DNA from: Cellulomonas cellasea
Lineage (GTDB): Bacteria; Actinomycetota; Actinomycetes; Actinomycetales; Cellulomonadaceae
Length of the DNA stretch: 64,000 bases
NCBI RefSeq assembly: GCF_006538745.1
Contig: NZ_BJLR01000009.1
Coordinates: 62,001-126,000 of the forward strand
Direction of reading: 5' to 3'
A program made the translations under genes and the position numbers. A model generated the notes under the pieces. It did no database searches. It saw only the letters and a program-made list of their open reading frames with translations, and was not told the origin of the DNA. The number at the start of each line of letters is the position of its first letter. The first letter of the stretch is position 1. Positions 52,969 through 62,044 of the stretch are shown here, piece after piece.

Positions 52969-53352
52969 GCTCGGCTCCTGGACTGGGCGGACGGTCGGGG
53001 CGTCGTCTGGCGGCGACGCAGGGAGGACGCCGGGCGCGGGCCCGTGATACGCGACGCGGCGCGCGGCTCCCCCCGGTGCCGCGGCTGCCACCTGTGCCGA
53101 GCACGGTACGAGGACCGACCGACACGACCGGTCCGCGCCGCGGCGCCTACCTGCCCCGGGGCCCCGGTCGCGGGCGCACGACGAGGGCCGGTGCCGGCCA
53201 GCCCGGCGGTGGCGGCCACCCGGCGACCGCGCCCACGACGGCGAGGTCCGCGAGCGAGCGGGCGGCGATGCTGCACGCGCCGGCGGGACCCGCGACGTCG
53301 AGCACCCAGGCCCGGCGCGGCAGCCGGAGCGGCGCCGGGCCGCAGTATCTCG
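52969..53352. other. Intergenic region without gene
   Basis: The 384 bases between the metalloprotease start and the flagellin remnant contain no recognised gene or operator. I looked for the missing flagellin N-terminus in all three plus frames and did not find it. Confidence 0.5.
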
Positions 53353-54245
53353 GGTGCGAGGCTCACCCCGGGCGTGGCGGAGGTCCCGGGGCGACCGGGC
53401 ACGCCGTCGACCGCCCTGGTCGAGATCGACGACGCCGCGGTCGGGGCCCTCGTCGCGGCCGCCGAGCAGGGTGGGGCACCGCTCCGCGTCGGCGGGGTGA
53501 CCGTCGACCTGGCCGGGGTCACGGGCGTCGCCGGTCTGGTCGCCGCCGTGAACGGCACGCCGCAGCTCGACGGCGTCGTCGTCGCCGAGGTCGCGCCCGG
53601 CGGGTTCGTGCTGCGCGCGGTCGCACCGGTGCCGGCACCCGTCGTCGTCGACGGGGTCCCGAGCGTGTCGGCGCCGGGTGAGCCGACCGTCCCGGCAGTG
53701 CCGGGCACACCCGCGGGAGTCCGGGGCGTCGTCGACCTCGCGCACCTCCCGGGGTCCATCGCGCTCGGCGGCGGACCGGCTCTCGACCTGGCCACGGTCG
53801 GCACCTCGCTCGCGCCCGGGTCCGATCCGTCGACCGTGGCCACGGCTCTCCGGTCGGCGCTCGAGCAGCACCTGCCCGGGCCCAGGTCACGGTCGGCACC
53901 GACGGCGCGTTCTCCGTGACCGCCCCGACGTCCGCCGGCGAGCGGTTCACGGTCGTCACGTCGGGGACCTTGCTCACGCTCGAGGCCATCGACCGGGCGA
54001 TCGAGACCGTCTCGACCGTCCGCGCCGGTCTGGGTGCGGCGCAGAACCGGCTCGAGCCGGCCGCCGACGCGGCGGCCGCTGCGGCCGAGCAGCTCGCGGC
54101 GGCCCGCAGCCGCATCCAGGACGCGGACGTGGCGCTCGAGATGTCGCGCGTCGTCCGCTCCCAGGTGCTCAGCCAGGCGGGGACCGCCGTCCTCGCGCAG
54201 GCGCGCTCGGGCGCGCAGGACGTGCTGGCCCTGCTGCGCGGCTGA
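53353..54245 (+). pseudogene. Flagellin remnant with +1/-1 frameshift
   Basis: The first frame (to TGA-like stop at 53919) contains two Flagellin_IN-like segments (APLRVGGVTVDLAGVTG and GSIALGGGPALDLATVG). After about 53880 the sequence continues in another frame as AQVTVGTDGAFSV and the flagellin C-terminal domain: AIDRAIETVSTVRAGLGAAQNRLE, RSRIQDADVALEM and LSQAGTAVLAQA (ends 54245). One G or C is missing in the CCCGGGCCC stretch at about 53878-53886. No D0/D1 N-terminus is seen. A frame error in the assembly would not restore the missing N-terminus, so a genuine remnant is favoured. Confidence 0.75.
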
Positions 54246-54265
54246 GCCCCCGCAGCCCCCCGCGA

Positions 54266-54305
54266 CGCACCCACCCACCGGAGGCGACCGGCCCCGGTGG
54301 GTGCG
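54266..54305. terminator. 10-bp hairpin between convergent flagellin remnant and subtilase
   Basis: CGCACCCACC (54266-54275) pairs with GGTGGGTGCG (54296-54305). It lies in the 70-base gap and could end transcripts from both sides. Confidence 0.55.
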
Positions 54306-54315
54306 CGTGCGGGAG

Positions 54316-57300
54316 CTAGACCTGGACGCCGCGGCAGCCGGCCGAGCAGTCCGTCGCCCACAGGCCCGCGAGCGCCGCCAGGGAGTCGTTGTGGACGAGC
54401 CGCTCGCCGTTGGGGCCGCGGCGCGTCGGCGTCGGCGTCGGTCCCGCAGGGGTCGGGGTCACGCCCGGAGCCGGTGTGCCGCCGCCCGGCGGGCTCGTCG
54501 GCGCCGGGGCAGGGGTGCTCGGAGCGGGTGACGGACCGCTCCCGGGGGCGGGGGTCGTGCCGCCGCCGGGCTGCGGGCCTGCGCCGTCCCCGTACACGAG
54601 CGCCTGGCTGAGGACGCTCGAGCGGCCGTTCTTGAACAGGGTCACGTCGTACGTCCCTGCCAGGGCGGCGGGCGCCCGGAAGACGACCGCCGTCGCGGAG
54701 CTGCTCAGCACGTCGGCGACGCGCGTCGCCCCGATCCGGACGCTGACGCCCGCCTCGAGCGCCGTGCCGCTCACCGTCACGGTCGTCCCGCCGGCGGTGC
54801 TCACGTGCACCGGTGAGATCCGCGTGACCTGGAAGGCCCCGACCGCGTCGTAGTGCTTCGCGTCCGAGCCGGGTGCGGGCACCGTCGGCTGCGCCGGGCC
54901 GGGGGTCGGCGAGCTGCTCGCCGACGGGGCGGGTCGGGGGGTCGCCGTCGCCCCGGGTGCCGGGGTCGGGCCGGTCGGGGGCGCCGAGCTCGGTCGCGGT
55001 GTCGCCCTCGGGGCCGGGCTCGTGCCCGGCGCGGGCGCGGAGGTCGGCACGGGGCGTGGCGTCGCGGTCGATGTCGCACCGGGGGTCGGGCGCGGGCCCG
55101 CGGGTGCCGGAGCCGGACCGCCGACCGGCGGCGTGCTCGGGGCCGGGGCCGGGGTGGCACCGGGAGCGGTCGGCCGCGGAGTCGCACCACCGGGGGCGGG
55201 CTGGCCTCCGCCGGGCGCCGGGGTCGTGCCCGGTGCGGGCGTCGCACCCGGGGCCGGAGGCGTCGTCGGCGCCGGCGTGGCGGGGACGCGGGGCGGCGCG
55301 ACGACGAGCGGTGCCGCGTGCGGACGGGTCAGCGGCCGCCCGTCCTTGAGCACGTGCGCGGTCAGGGCGAACTCGCCGGCCCCGAGGGTCAGCGACGGGG
55401 TGAGGGTGCTCGTGCCGAGGAACGGCTTGCTGCCGAGGTCGAAGGTGACCTGGCCGGCGTCGTCGGTCGTGAGCGTCGTGCCGTCCAGCGTGACGTCCTC
55501 GTCGGCGACCGCCCAGACCTGGCCCTCGTGGCGCATCGCGAGCCCGAACGTCACCGCGTACGTCCCGGCCCCGGCCGTCGACGCGAGCTCCACGCGCGGT
55601 TCCACGGTGCCGGCCTCGGCGACCATGCCCGAGAACGTGTACTCCACGTCGTCGGCGCTCGGGCCGGCGAGCCTGCCCACGGTCAGCCGCCCACCCGTCA
55701 CGGACCGCGTGGTGAAGGCCGGGAGGCGCTCGGCGTCGGCGAGGATGCGTGCCTTGAGCTCCGCGACGGTGAGACCGGGGTCGATGCTGCGGTACAGCGC
55801 GGCAGCGGCCGCGACGTGAGGTGCGGCGATCGACGTGCCGCTCACCAGGCGGTAGCCGCCGTCGTCATGGGTCGTGAGCACCAGCTCGCCGGGGGCGAAC
55901 AGGTCGACCGACGTCCGCCCGTACGCGCTGAACGTCGAGGCGGTGTCCGTCGCGGTGGAGGACCCGACCGTGATGACACCGGGGTTGGTGAGGCTCGCCG
56001 GGTAGAACACGTTCGTGTCCCGGTCGCCGGAGTCGTTGCCCGCGGCGGCGACGACGAGGGTGCCCTTCGACGTCGCGTAGTCGACCGCGCTCTGCATCGC
56101 GGCGAGGGTCGCCCCGCCGAACGCACCCCCGAACGAGGCGTTGATGACGTCCGCCCCGTGGTCCGCGGCGTACCGGAACGCCGCGATCGCGGCGTTGATG
56201 TCGACGCTGCTGCCGCCGCCGACCACGAGCGGCATGATCTGCGCCCGGGGTGCGACACCGGCGGTGCCGTGGCCGTTGTCCCTGCGGGCCGCGACGGCGC
56301 CGGAGACGCCGACACCGTGCGACCCCATCGTCCCGTTGTCGAGGTCCGCGTTGTTCGCGTAGAAGTTCCAGCCGTGGCAGTCGCCGGCCTTGCCGTTGCC
56401 GTCGGTGTCCACCGAGCCGCACGCCTCGGCCGGGTTGGTCCACAGCGCGCCGACGAGATCCGGGTGGTCGGTGTCGAAGCCCGTGTCCACGACGGCGACG
56501 ACGGTGTCCTGGCCCTGGGCGACCGCCCACCCCGTCGGGGCGTCGACGTCCGCGCCCGCCCTGGCCTGCTGGCCGTACGCGTTCGACCCGGTGTTGCGCA
56601 GGTTCCAGCCGTACGGCGCGTACATCGGGTCCTCGGCGAAGACCGTGCCGGTGACCGACGGCTCGGCCTCGAGGACCTCGGGCAGCGCCGCGACCCCGGT
56701 GAGGTCGAGCGACGTGGCGACGAGCACGCGGTTGTCGTGGAGCACCTGGGCGGAGGCGACACCGGGGCGCGCCTCGAGCGCGGCCAGCACCCCGGGGTCG
56801 ACGGGGGTCCGCGCGGGCTCCGGCGCGCCGGTCGGCGCTGACGGGTCGGTCGAGGCGGGCGCGGCGGTGCTGCGTCCGGCGGCGGTCGTGGGTGCGGCGG
56901 CGGTCGTCGCGGGCGCGGGGCTCGCGGGGGCGGGGCTCGCGGGGGCGGGGCTCGCGGGCGCGGGGCTCGCGGGCGCCGGACGGGGCTCGGCGGGCGCGGG
57001 GACGACCTCGCCGCTCGCGCCGGGCGTCACGTCGACCGCCCCGTCGCCGACCACGTAGTAGGAGCGCCCGTCGACGTGCGCCGTGCGGCCGTCGGACCCG
57101 AGCAGGCCGACTGCCGTGCCGAGGCGCGCGAGGTCGACGGCGCCGGTGCCCTGCGACCGGCCGGGCACGACGGGGGCGGGCTCGCGTCCGGCGTCCGCGG
57201 GCACCGGGAGGACGGCTGTGTGGTCGGCGACTCCGGTCGGCACCTCGGGGACGTCCGGGCCCGGCGGCGTCGGAGGCACCGCGGCCGGTGGGAGCGCCTG

Positions 57301-57483
57301 CGCCGCGGCGGTGACGGCGTCCGTCCCTGCGAGCGCGACGACGTACCGGTTCAGGCCGTCGCCCTCGCCGTGGTCCCCCGCGACCGCGACGGCGTCACCC
57401 CCGCCGCCGACCACGACCAGGCCGATCGAGACGACGAGCGCGGCCGCGGCAGCGGCTCCGGTCCAGGTGCGGCGGGGTGTCAT
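54316..57483 (-). CDS. Large secreted subtilisin-like (S8) protease with IPT/TIG domain
   Basis: 1055 residues from ATG 57483, with GAGGAG upstream. A hydrophobic N-terminal segment (about 10-27) should act as a signal peptide. A linker of (PASPA)n repeats (about 169-192) precedes the S8 domain (about 285-600) with D333, H389 (in SHGVGVSG, where the usual HGTHVAG is changed), oxyanion N483 and S551 (GTSIAAPHV). A Pro/Ala/Thr-rich linker of about 150 residues is followed by an IPT/TIG domain (about 915-995) and a C-terminal cysteine-containing segment NDSLAALAGLWATDCSAGC. It is likely exported to digest external protein. Confidence 0.85.
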   Translation of the reverse strand: MTPRRTWTGAAAAAALVVSIGLVVVGGGGDAVAVAGDHGEGDGLNRYVVALAGTDAVTAAAQALPPAAVPPTPPGPDVPEVPTGVADHTAVLPVPADAGREPAPVVPGRSQGTGAVDLARLGTAVGLLGSDGRTAHVDGRSYYVVGDGAVDVTPGASGEVVPAPAEPRPAPASPAPASPAPASPAPASPAPATTAAAPTTAAGRSTAAPASTDPSAPTGAPEPARTPVDPGVLAALEARPGVASAQVLHDNRVLVATSLDLTGVAALPEVLEAEPSVTGTVFAEDPMYAPYGWNLRNTGSNAYGQQARAGADVDAPTGWAVAQGQDTVVAVVDTGFDTDHPDLVGALWTNPAEACGSVDTDGNGKAGDCHGWNFYANNADLDNGTMGSHGVGVSGAVAARRDNGHGTAGVAPRAQIMPLVVGGGSSVDINAAIAAFRYAADHGADVINASFGGAFGGATLAAMQSAVDYATSKGTLVVAAAGNDSGDRDTNVFYPASLTNPGVITVGSSTATDTASTFSAYGRTSVDLFAPGELVLTTHDDGGYRLVSGTSIAAPHVAAAAALYRSIDPGLTVAELKARILADAERLPAFTTRSVTGGRLTVGRLAGPSADDVEYTFSGMVAEAGTVEPRVELASTAGAGTYAVTFGLAMRHEGQVWAVADEDVTLDGTTLTTDDAGQVTFDLGSKPFLGTSTLTPSLTLGAGEFALTAHVLKDGRPLTRPHAAPLVVAPPRVPATPAPTTPPAPGATPAPGTTPAPGGGQPAPGGATPRPTAPGATPAPAPSTPPVGGPAPAPAGPRPTPGATSTATPRPVPTSAPAPGTSPAPRATPRPSSAPPTGPTPAPGATATPRPAPSASSSPTPGPAQPTVPAPGSDAKHYDAVGAFQVTRISPVHVSTAGGTTVTVSGTALEAGVSVRIGATRVADVLSSSATAVVFRAPAALAGTYDVTLFKNGRSSVLSQALVYGDGAGPQPGGGTTPAPGSGPSPAPSTPAPAPTSPPGGGTPAPGVTPTPAGPTPTPTRRGPNGERLVHNDSLAALAGLWATDCSAGCRGVQV

Positions 57484-57664
57484 GGGGGCTCCTCGGGTGC
57501 GGACGTGCGCACGCCTCATCGGCAGTGCAGCTCCGACGTGAGCGACCTGCCCCTCGGCGAACGGGTGGTCCTGCGCCGGCCTGCGCCGATCGGGCGACGC
57601 AGAGCCCACGGCTTCCGCAGGGCGGACGTCCGCGCGGTCGAAAGACTTGCCAGCGTTCTGTCAC

Positions 57665-57674
57665 CGATATATCG
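57665..57674. promoter_or_regulatory. PadR-type palindrome CGATATATCG
   Basis: CGATATATCG is a perfect 10-bp palindrome in a very AT-rich spot for this DNA. A TTGCCA -35-like hexamer (57647-57652) lies upstream. PadR proteins often bind ATAT-centred dyads, and the PadR gene begins 132 bases later. So autoregulation is likely. Confidence 0.5.
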
Positions 57675-57806
57675 TTACTGCATGGACGGAGCACCCGCTC
57701 CCTTCCGGCGCCCGAGGCAGCCGAGCGACCACGCTCGCGCCCCGCGCCGCACCCGCCGACGCGACCACCCGGTCCGCGGCACCCACGAACCCCCAGGAGA
57801 CATCCC

Positions 57807-58721
57807 GTGCGACACCATCACCACCATCACCGAGACCTCCCCTCCGACCGCGCCGAGCGTCGCGGCCCCGACCCCGCCGACGCCGTCACCGGGCGGACGT
57901 GGCGCGCGCGCCGCAACCGCGGCGGGTTCCCCGGCTTCCCCGTCGACGACTCCGCGGCCGAGCCCGACCGTCGGGGCGGACCCGGCGGGCGCAGCGGCCC
58001 CGATCGCGGCGACGGCCCGTTCGGCGGGCGCGGAGGCGGACCCTTCCGCGGACCGTTCGGCGGGCCCGGCGGGCCCGGCGGGCCGTTCAACGGCGCCCCC
58101 GGCGGACCGTTCGGCCACGGCGGCGGGCCCGGCGGGCCCTTCGGCCACGGCCACCCCGGCGGCGGTCCCTTCGGACCCGAGCACGGCTTCGGCCCGCACC
58201 CGCGCGGCCGCGGACCGGGCCGCGGTCCTGGCCGACGGGCCGGTCGCGGCGACATCCGCGCCGCGGTCCTGCTGCTCCTCGCCGAGCAGCCCATGCACGG
58301 CTACCAGCTCATCCAGGAGATCGGCGAGCGCACCGGCGGGCGGTGGCGTCCCAGCCCGGGCGCGATCTACCCGGCACTCGCGATGCTCGAGGACGAGGGC
58401 CTCGTCACGATCACCGCGGAGCAGGGCCGCAAGCTGGCCCGGCTCACCGACGCGGGCCAGGCCTACGTCACGGACCACGCCGACGAGCTCGGCAGCCCGT
58501 GGCAGGACGCCCAGGACCGCCCGGTGCACCCCGGCCGGGCCCTGCGCGAGGCGCTGGAGGCGCTCGGAGCCGCCGCCGGGCAGGTCGCCCGCACCGGCGA
58601 CGAGGCGCAGACCGCCCAGGCGCTCGCCGTGATCGACCGCGCGCGGCGCGAGCTCTACCTCGTGCTCGCGGGCGAGCCCGGCACCGGCAGCACCCCGCCG
58701 CCCCCGGCGCCCGAGGGCTGA
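57807..58721 (+). CDS. PadR family transcriptional regulator with His/Gly-rich N-terminal region
   Basis: 304 residues from GTG 57807, with AGGAGA upstream. The PadR winged helix is at about 148-225 (DIRAAVLLLLAEQPMHGYQLIQEIGERTGGRWRPS..GAIYPALAMLEDEGLV). Before it lies an intrinsically disordered region (about 50-145) with PFG and GGP repeats and many histidines. The second to eighth residues include six consecutive natural histidines. This may bind metal, e.g. nickel or zinc, and act as a sensor. The C-terminal helices (about 230-290) should form the PadR dimer arm. Confidence 0.85.
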   Translation: MRHHHHHHRDLPSDRAERRGPDPADAVTGRTWRARRNRGGFPGFPVDDSAAEPDRRGGPGGRSGPDRGDGPFGGRGGGPFRGPFGGPGGPGGPFNGAPGGPFGHGGGPGGPFGHGHPGGGPFGPEHGFGPHPRGRGPGRGPGRRAGRGDIRAAVLLLLAEQPMHGYQLIQEIGERTGGRWRPSPGAIYPALAMLEDEGLVTITAEQGRKLARLTDAGQAYVTDHADELGSPWQDAQDRPVHPGRALREALEALGAAAGQVARTGDEAQTAQALAVIDRARRELYLVLAGEPGTGSTPPPPAPEG

Positions 58722-58736
58722 CCGGGTCGGACCCGG

Positions 58737-58773
58737 CAGCGCGGCAGTCGTCCCCAGGACGGCTGCCGCGCTG
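58737..58773. terminator. Strong hairpin terminator after PadR
   Basis: CAGCGCGGCAG (58737-58747), one G-U wobble and CGTCC pair with GGACG and CTGCCGCGCTG (ending 58773). The 17-bp stem has a 3-base loop and lies between two convergent genes. Confidence 0.75.
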
Positions 58774-58929
58774 TCATCGCCCCTGTCCGGTCACCGTGCC
58801 ACGGTTCCCCCGCTGGACCTGCGTGGTCGTCGCCCCCCGGCCCGGTGGCCGCGCAGTCGTCGTCCCCGGCGCGACAGCCCCGCCGTCGTCATCGCCGCGT
58901 CCGGGCGGGCCGCCGCCCGCGGTGTCGCC

Positions 58930-59313
58930 CTACGCCGACGCGACCCGGTCCTCGTCGCGCACGGCCGGGCGCAGCTCGACCGTGCCGTCGCCGGGGAAGA
59001 CGAGGCCCGCGACGAGCTCGACGAGGTCCGCGGGGTCCTCGGTCTCGATCACGTAGAACCCGCCGAGCTGCTCGACGGTCTCGGAGTACGGGCCCTCGGT
59101 GACGACGTGCCGGGTCTCGCCGGCCGGCAGCCGCACGAGGGTCGAGGTGCTCGCGCGCCGCAGCTCACGGCCGAACGTGATGCGGTGGCCCCGCTCGGCG
59201 CACGCGGCCGTGAAGTCCTCGTGCTGCCGGTCGATGGTCGCCGCGCGCTCGTCGTCCATCGCGACCCACGTGGCCTCGTTCCCGTGCAGCAGGACGGTGT
59301 ACTCGGTGGTCAT
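58930..59313 (-). CDS. YCII/DGPF-related protein
   Basis: 127 residues from ATG 59313, with GGGGACACGAC upstream. The motif EGPYSETVEQLGGFYVIE corresponds to DGPF. It is a second member of this family in the window, but no ECF42 sigma gene is adjacent here. It is probably a stand-alone small enzyme-like or modulator protein of unknown role. Confidence 0.8.
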   Translation of the reverse strand: MTTEYTVLLHGNEATWVAMDDERAATIDRQHEDFTAACAERGHRITFGRELRRASTSTLVRLPAGETRHVVTEGPYSETVEQLGGFYVIETEDPADLVELVAGLVFPGDGTVELRPAVRDEDRVASA

Positions 59314-59429
59314 GTCGTGTCCCCTCGCTCCGAGGGCGCTCGGTGGGTGCCCTTCACCAGCATGACGCGCGGCGTCGACGCCGATCGACACCCGGCCGTC
59401 GCGAGGTGGGCTCCCGCCGCGGCGCGCCG

Positions 59430-60863
59430 TCAGGCGGAGCCGCGTGCCCCCGCGCCGGCGAGGAGGACCTCGGCGGGCGTGACCGCGAGGAGCTGCCGCG
59501 CCGCGACGCCGATGACGGCGCTGTACGTCGGGTACGCGAACTCGACGCGCGCGAGCGTCGCGACGTCGACGCCCGCGGCCATCGCGGTCGTGACCGCCTG
59601 GATGACCTCGACCGCGTTCTCCCCCACCGCGTGCGCGCCGAGCAGCAGCTCGCGGCGGCGGTCGGCGACGAGCTTGAGGAACCCGCGCGGGCGGTCGTCG
59701 ATGATCGGCCGCTCCATGGTGTCGTAGGCGACGTGCGCGACGACGCAGTCGCGGTCCCGGGCGCGCGCCTGGTCCTCGGTGAGCCCGACGCCCGCGTAGT
59801 CCGGGTCGGTGAACCCGCCGGCCGGCAGGAGGTGGTGCGGGGTGCGCCGGGTCGCGCCGAGCACCGCGTTGCGCGCCGCCGCCTCGGCCTCGACGTGCGC
59901 GGCCTGGACGAGCATCGCCTGACCGTTCGCGTCGCCGGCCGCGAAGACGTGCGCCGCGCTCGTGCGCAGGTACTCGTCGACCACGATGCGCCCGCGCTCG
60001 ACCTGGACGCCCGCGGCGTCGAGCCCGAGGCCCTCGACCGACGCGGGCCAGCCCGTCGCCATGATGACGTCGTCGAACGTGCCGCGGTGCTCGGCACCCT
60101 CGGCGCGCCAGGTCAGGACGATCCCCGAGCTGTCGTCGGCCTGGCGGAGCGACTCGACGCCCTCGACGGACGTGACGACGCGCACGCCCTGCTCGGTGAA
60201 CGCCTGTGCGACGGCCGCGGACACGGCAGCGTCGGTCTGCGCGAGGATCCGGGGCGCGACCTCGAGCAGCGTGACGTCGCTGCCGAACGCGTTGAAGATC
60301 GTCACGAGCTGCGCGCCGGTGTTCCCGGCGCCGACCACGGCGACGCGGCGGGGCAGCCGCGGCAGGTCGAGCACGTGCTCGGGGAGCGTCGCGAGCTCGG
60401 CGCCCGGGACGGGCAGGCGGCGCGAGTGGCCGCCGACGCAGAGGATGACCTGCTCGGCGCGCAGAGTCCGCCCGGACGCCTCGAGCTCGACCTCGTGCGG
60501 GCCGACGAACCTCGCGCGGCCCTCGAGCACGAGGTCGACGCCGGCGGCGCGGAGCCGGTCCGGCTCGTCCTTCGCCGCCAGGACCCGCTCGACGGTCGAG
60601 CGCACGCGCGCGACCGTGGTCGGCCAGTCGATCGTCTGCTCGGTGACCGTGATGCCGTACGCGTCGGCCGTGCGGACCTCACGCATGAGGCGCGCGGTCT
60701 TGGCGAGCACCCGGGTCGGCACGCACCCGGTGTTGACGCACGTGCCGCCGGTGCGCCGCGCCTCGACCACCGCGACCCGCGCACCGAGCTCCGCGGCGCG
60801 CAGCGCGGCCGAGGTGCCCGCGGGACCGGCGCCGATGACGAGGACGTCGTAGGTGTCGCTCAT
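59430..60863 (-). CDS. FAD/NAD disulfide oxidoreductase-like flavoprotein
   Basis: 477 residues. The FAD motif VIGAGPAGTSAAL (about 9-21), the redox-active disulfide G-G-T-C42-V-N-T-G-C47 and the NAD motif VAVVGAGNTGAQLV (about 174-187) show pyridine-nucleotide disulfide reductase. The C-terminal catalytic His-Glu pair of dihydrolipoyl dehydrogenase (HPTxxE) is replaced by YPTYSA, so the partner is not lipoamide; a mercuric-reductase-like, thiol or quinone substrate is possible. Direct repeats CGGTTC(A/T)CAGGAA lie upstream. Confidence 0.85.
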   Translation of the reverse strand: MSDTYDVLVIGAGPAGTSAALRAAELGARVAVVEARRTGGTCVNTGCVPTRVLAKTARLMREVRTADAYGITVTEQTIDWPTTVARVRSTVERVLAAKDEPDRLRAAGVDLVLEGRARFVGPHEVELEASGRTLRAEQVILCVGGHSRRLPVPGAELATLPEHVLDLPRLPRRVAVVGAGNTGAQLVTIFNAFGSDVTLLEVAPRILAQTDAAVSAAVAQAFTEQGVRVVTSVEGVESLRQADDSSGIVLTWRAEGAEHRGTFDDVIMATGWPASVEGLGLDAAGVQVERGRIVVDEYLRTSAAHVFAAGDANGQAMLVQAAHVEAEAAARNAVLGATRRTPHHLLPAGGFTDPDYAGVGLTEDQARARDRDCVVAHVAYDTMERPIIDDRPRGFLKLVADRRRELLLGAHAVGENAVEVIQAVTTAMAAGVDVATLARVEFAYPTYSAVIGVAARQLLAVTPAEVLLAGAGARGSA

Positions 60864-60910
60864 GCCCTCACTGTCCGCGCGGGCGCGCGGCGCGGCGACC
60901 GCTCGGGGGC

Positions 60911-60946
60911 CGGTTCACAGGAAAGCCGTGCGGCGGTTCTCAGGAA
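60911..60946. promoter_or_regulatory. Direct repeats upstream of flavoprotein gene
   Basis: CGGTTCACAGGAA (60911-60923) and CGGTTCTCAGGAA (60934-60946) are 13-mers with one difference, 23 bp apart, i.e. about two helical turns. TCTCAGG-type direct repeats resemble boxes of OmpR-type response regulators such as MprA. The regulator is unknown. Confidence 0.45.
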
Positions 60947-60997
60947 CGAGACACACCTCACACCGCGCGGGGTGGCGGGGACGCCGGACCGGGCCGG

Positions 60998-62044
60998 TCA
61001 GGCCGGGGGCCGCGCGGTGCTGCGGCGCACGACGAGCTCGGTCGGCAGCACGACGCTCTCGGGCTCGGCGGGCTCCCCCGCGCGCGACCGCTCGATCGCG
61101 CGGGTGAGCGCACCGGCGGCGGCCCGGCCCTTCGCGGTGAGGTCCTGCCGGACCGTCGTCAGCGCGGGGCGCATGCGGCTCGCGAGGGCGCTGTCGTCGA
61201 AGCCGACCACGGAGACGTCGTCGGGCACGCGCAGGCCGAGGTCCTGGGCGGCGTGCACGACGCCGAGCGCCATGAGGTCCGAGAAGCAGAGCACCGCCGT
61301 CGGGCGGTCGGGGGTGTCGAGCAGCAGCCGGGCACCCTCGTAGGCGTCGGGCTCGGTGTTCCCCGGCACTTGCGCGGCGCTGACCTGCACACCCGCGGGC
61401 CGCAGCACCGAGAGCCAGCCCTCGACGCGCGCGGTGTCGACGTAGGTCGTGCCGGCCTGCTCGGGCTCGACGAGCCCCTGCGTGCCTCCGTACCCCTGGG
61501 TGAGGAGGGCGACCGAGCGGTGCCCGAGCGCCAGGACGTGCTCGGCGCCGAGCCGCGCGCCGCCGACGTCGTCGAGCAGCACGCTGCCCGAGCCGGGGAG
61601 CGGCTGCTGGTCGACGAACACGAGCGGGAGCCGGCGCTTGACGAGCCAGTCGAGCGCCTGGGTGTCCCCCGCGCACGAGTACACGAGCGCGCCGTCCATC
61701 GGGATGTCGCGCGCCGGGATCATCGCCGCGGAGCCCGTCGAGGGCAGCAGCGCGAGGGCGAGCCCGGTCGGCGCGAGCTCCTCGGCGAGGGCCCCGAAGA
61801 AGCCGGTGGCGATCTCGTCCTGGAACGCGGTCCCGATCGACTCCGTGAGCAGGACGCCGACGGCGCCGGTCGTGCCGCGGGCGAGCGCGCGGGCCGCCGG
61901 GTCGGGGCCGACGTAGCCGAGCTCGTCGGCCGCGGCGAGGATCGTGCGCCGCAGCTCGGCCGAGAGCTGGTCGGGCCGGGAGAAGGCGTTGGAGACGGTC
62001 ATCCTGCTGACGCCGACCTTCTCGGCGACCGTCTGGAGCGTCAC
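60998..62044 (-). CDS. LacI family transcriptional regulator
   Basis: 348 residues from GTG 62044. The helix-turn-helix (VTLQTVAEKVGVSRMTVSNAF) starts at the second residue, as LacI proteins usually do. The hinge (about 45-60) and sugar-binding domain (about 62-335) follow, ending in VVLPTELVVRRST. The GTG overlaps the TGA of an 11-residue upstream ORF as GTGA, which supports this start over 62053. It may control the GAANCGNTTC sites near the glycanase genes, but these are more than 25 kb away. Confidence 0.85.
   Translation of the reverse strand: MTLQTVAEKVGVSRMTVSNAFSRPDQLSAELRRTILAAADELGYVGPDPAARALARGTTGAVGVLLTESIGTAFQDEIATGFFGALAEELAPTGLALALLPSTGSAAMIPARDIPMDGALVYSCAGDTQALDWLVKRRLPLVFVDQQPLPGSGSVLLDDVGGARLGAEHVLALGHRSVALLTQGYGGTQGLVEPEQAGTTYVDTARVEGWLSVLRPAGVQVSAAQVPGNTEPDAYEGARLLLDTPDRPTAVLCFSDLMALGVVHAAQDLGLRVPDDVSVVGFDDSALASRMRPALTTVRQDLTAKGRAAAGALTRAIERSRAGEPAEPESVVLPTELVVRRSTARPPA

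Noticed and set aside
53353-53919. First half of flagellin remnant as an intact stand-alone gene
   Set aside because: No start codon with ribosome-binding site is seen and the homology continues in another frame after about 53880.
57807-57830. Hexahistidine stretch as vector or tag contamination
   Set aside because: The start GTG, native ribosome-binding site and downstream sequence are continuous with the GC-rich genome, so it is judged natural.
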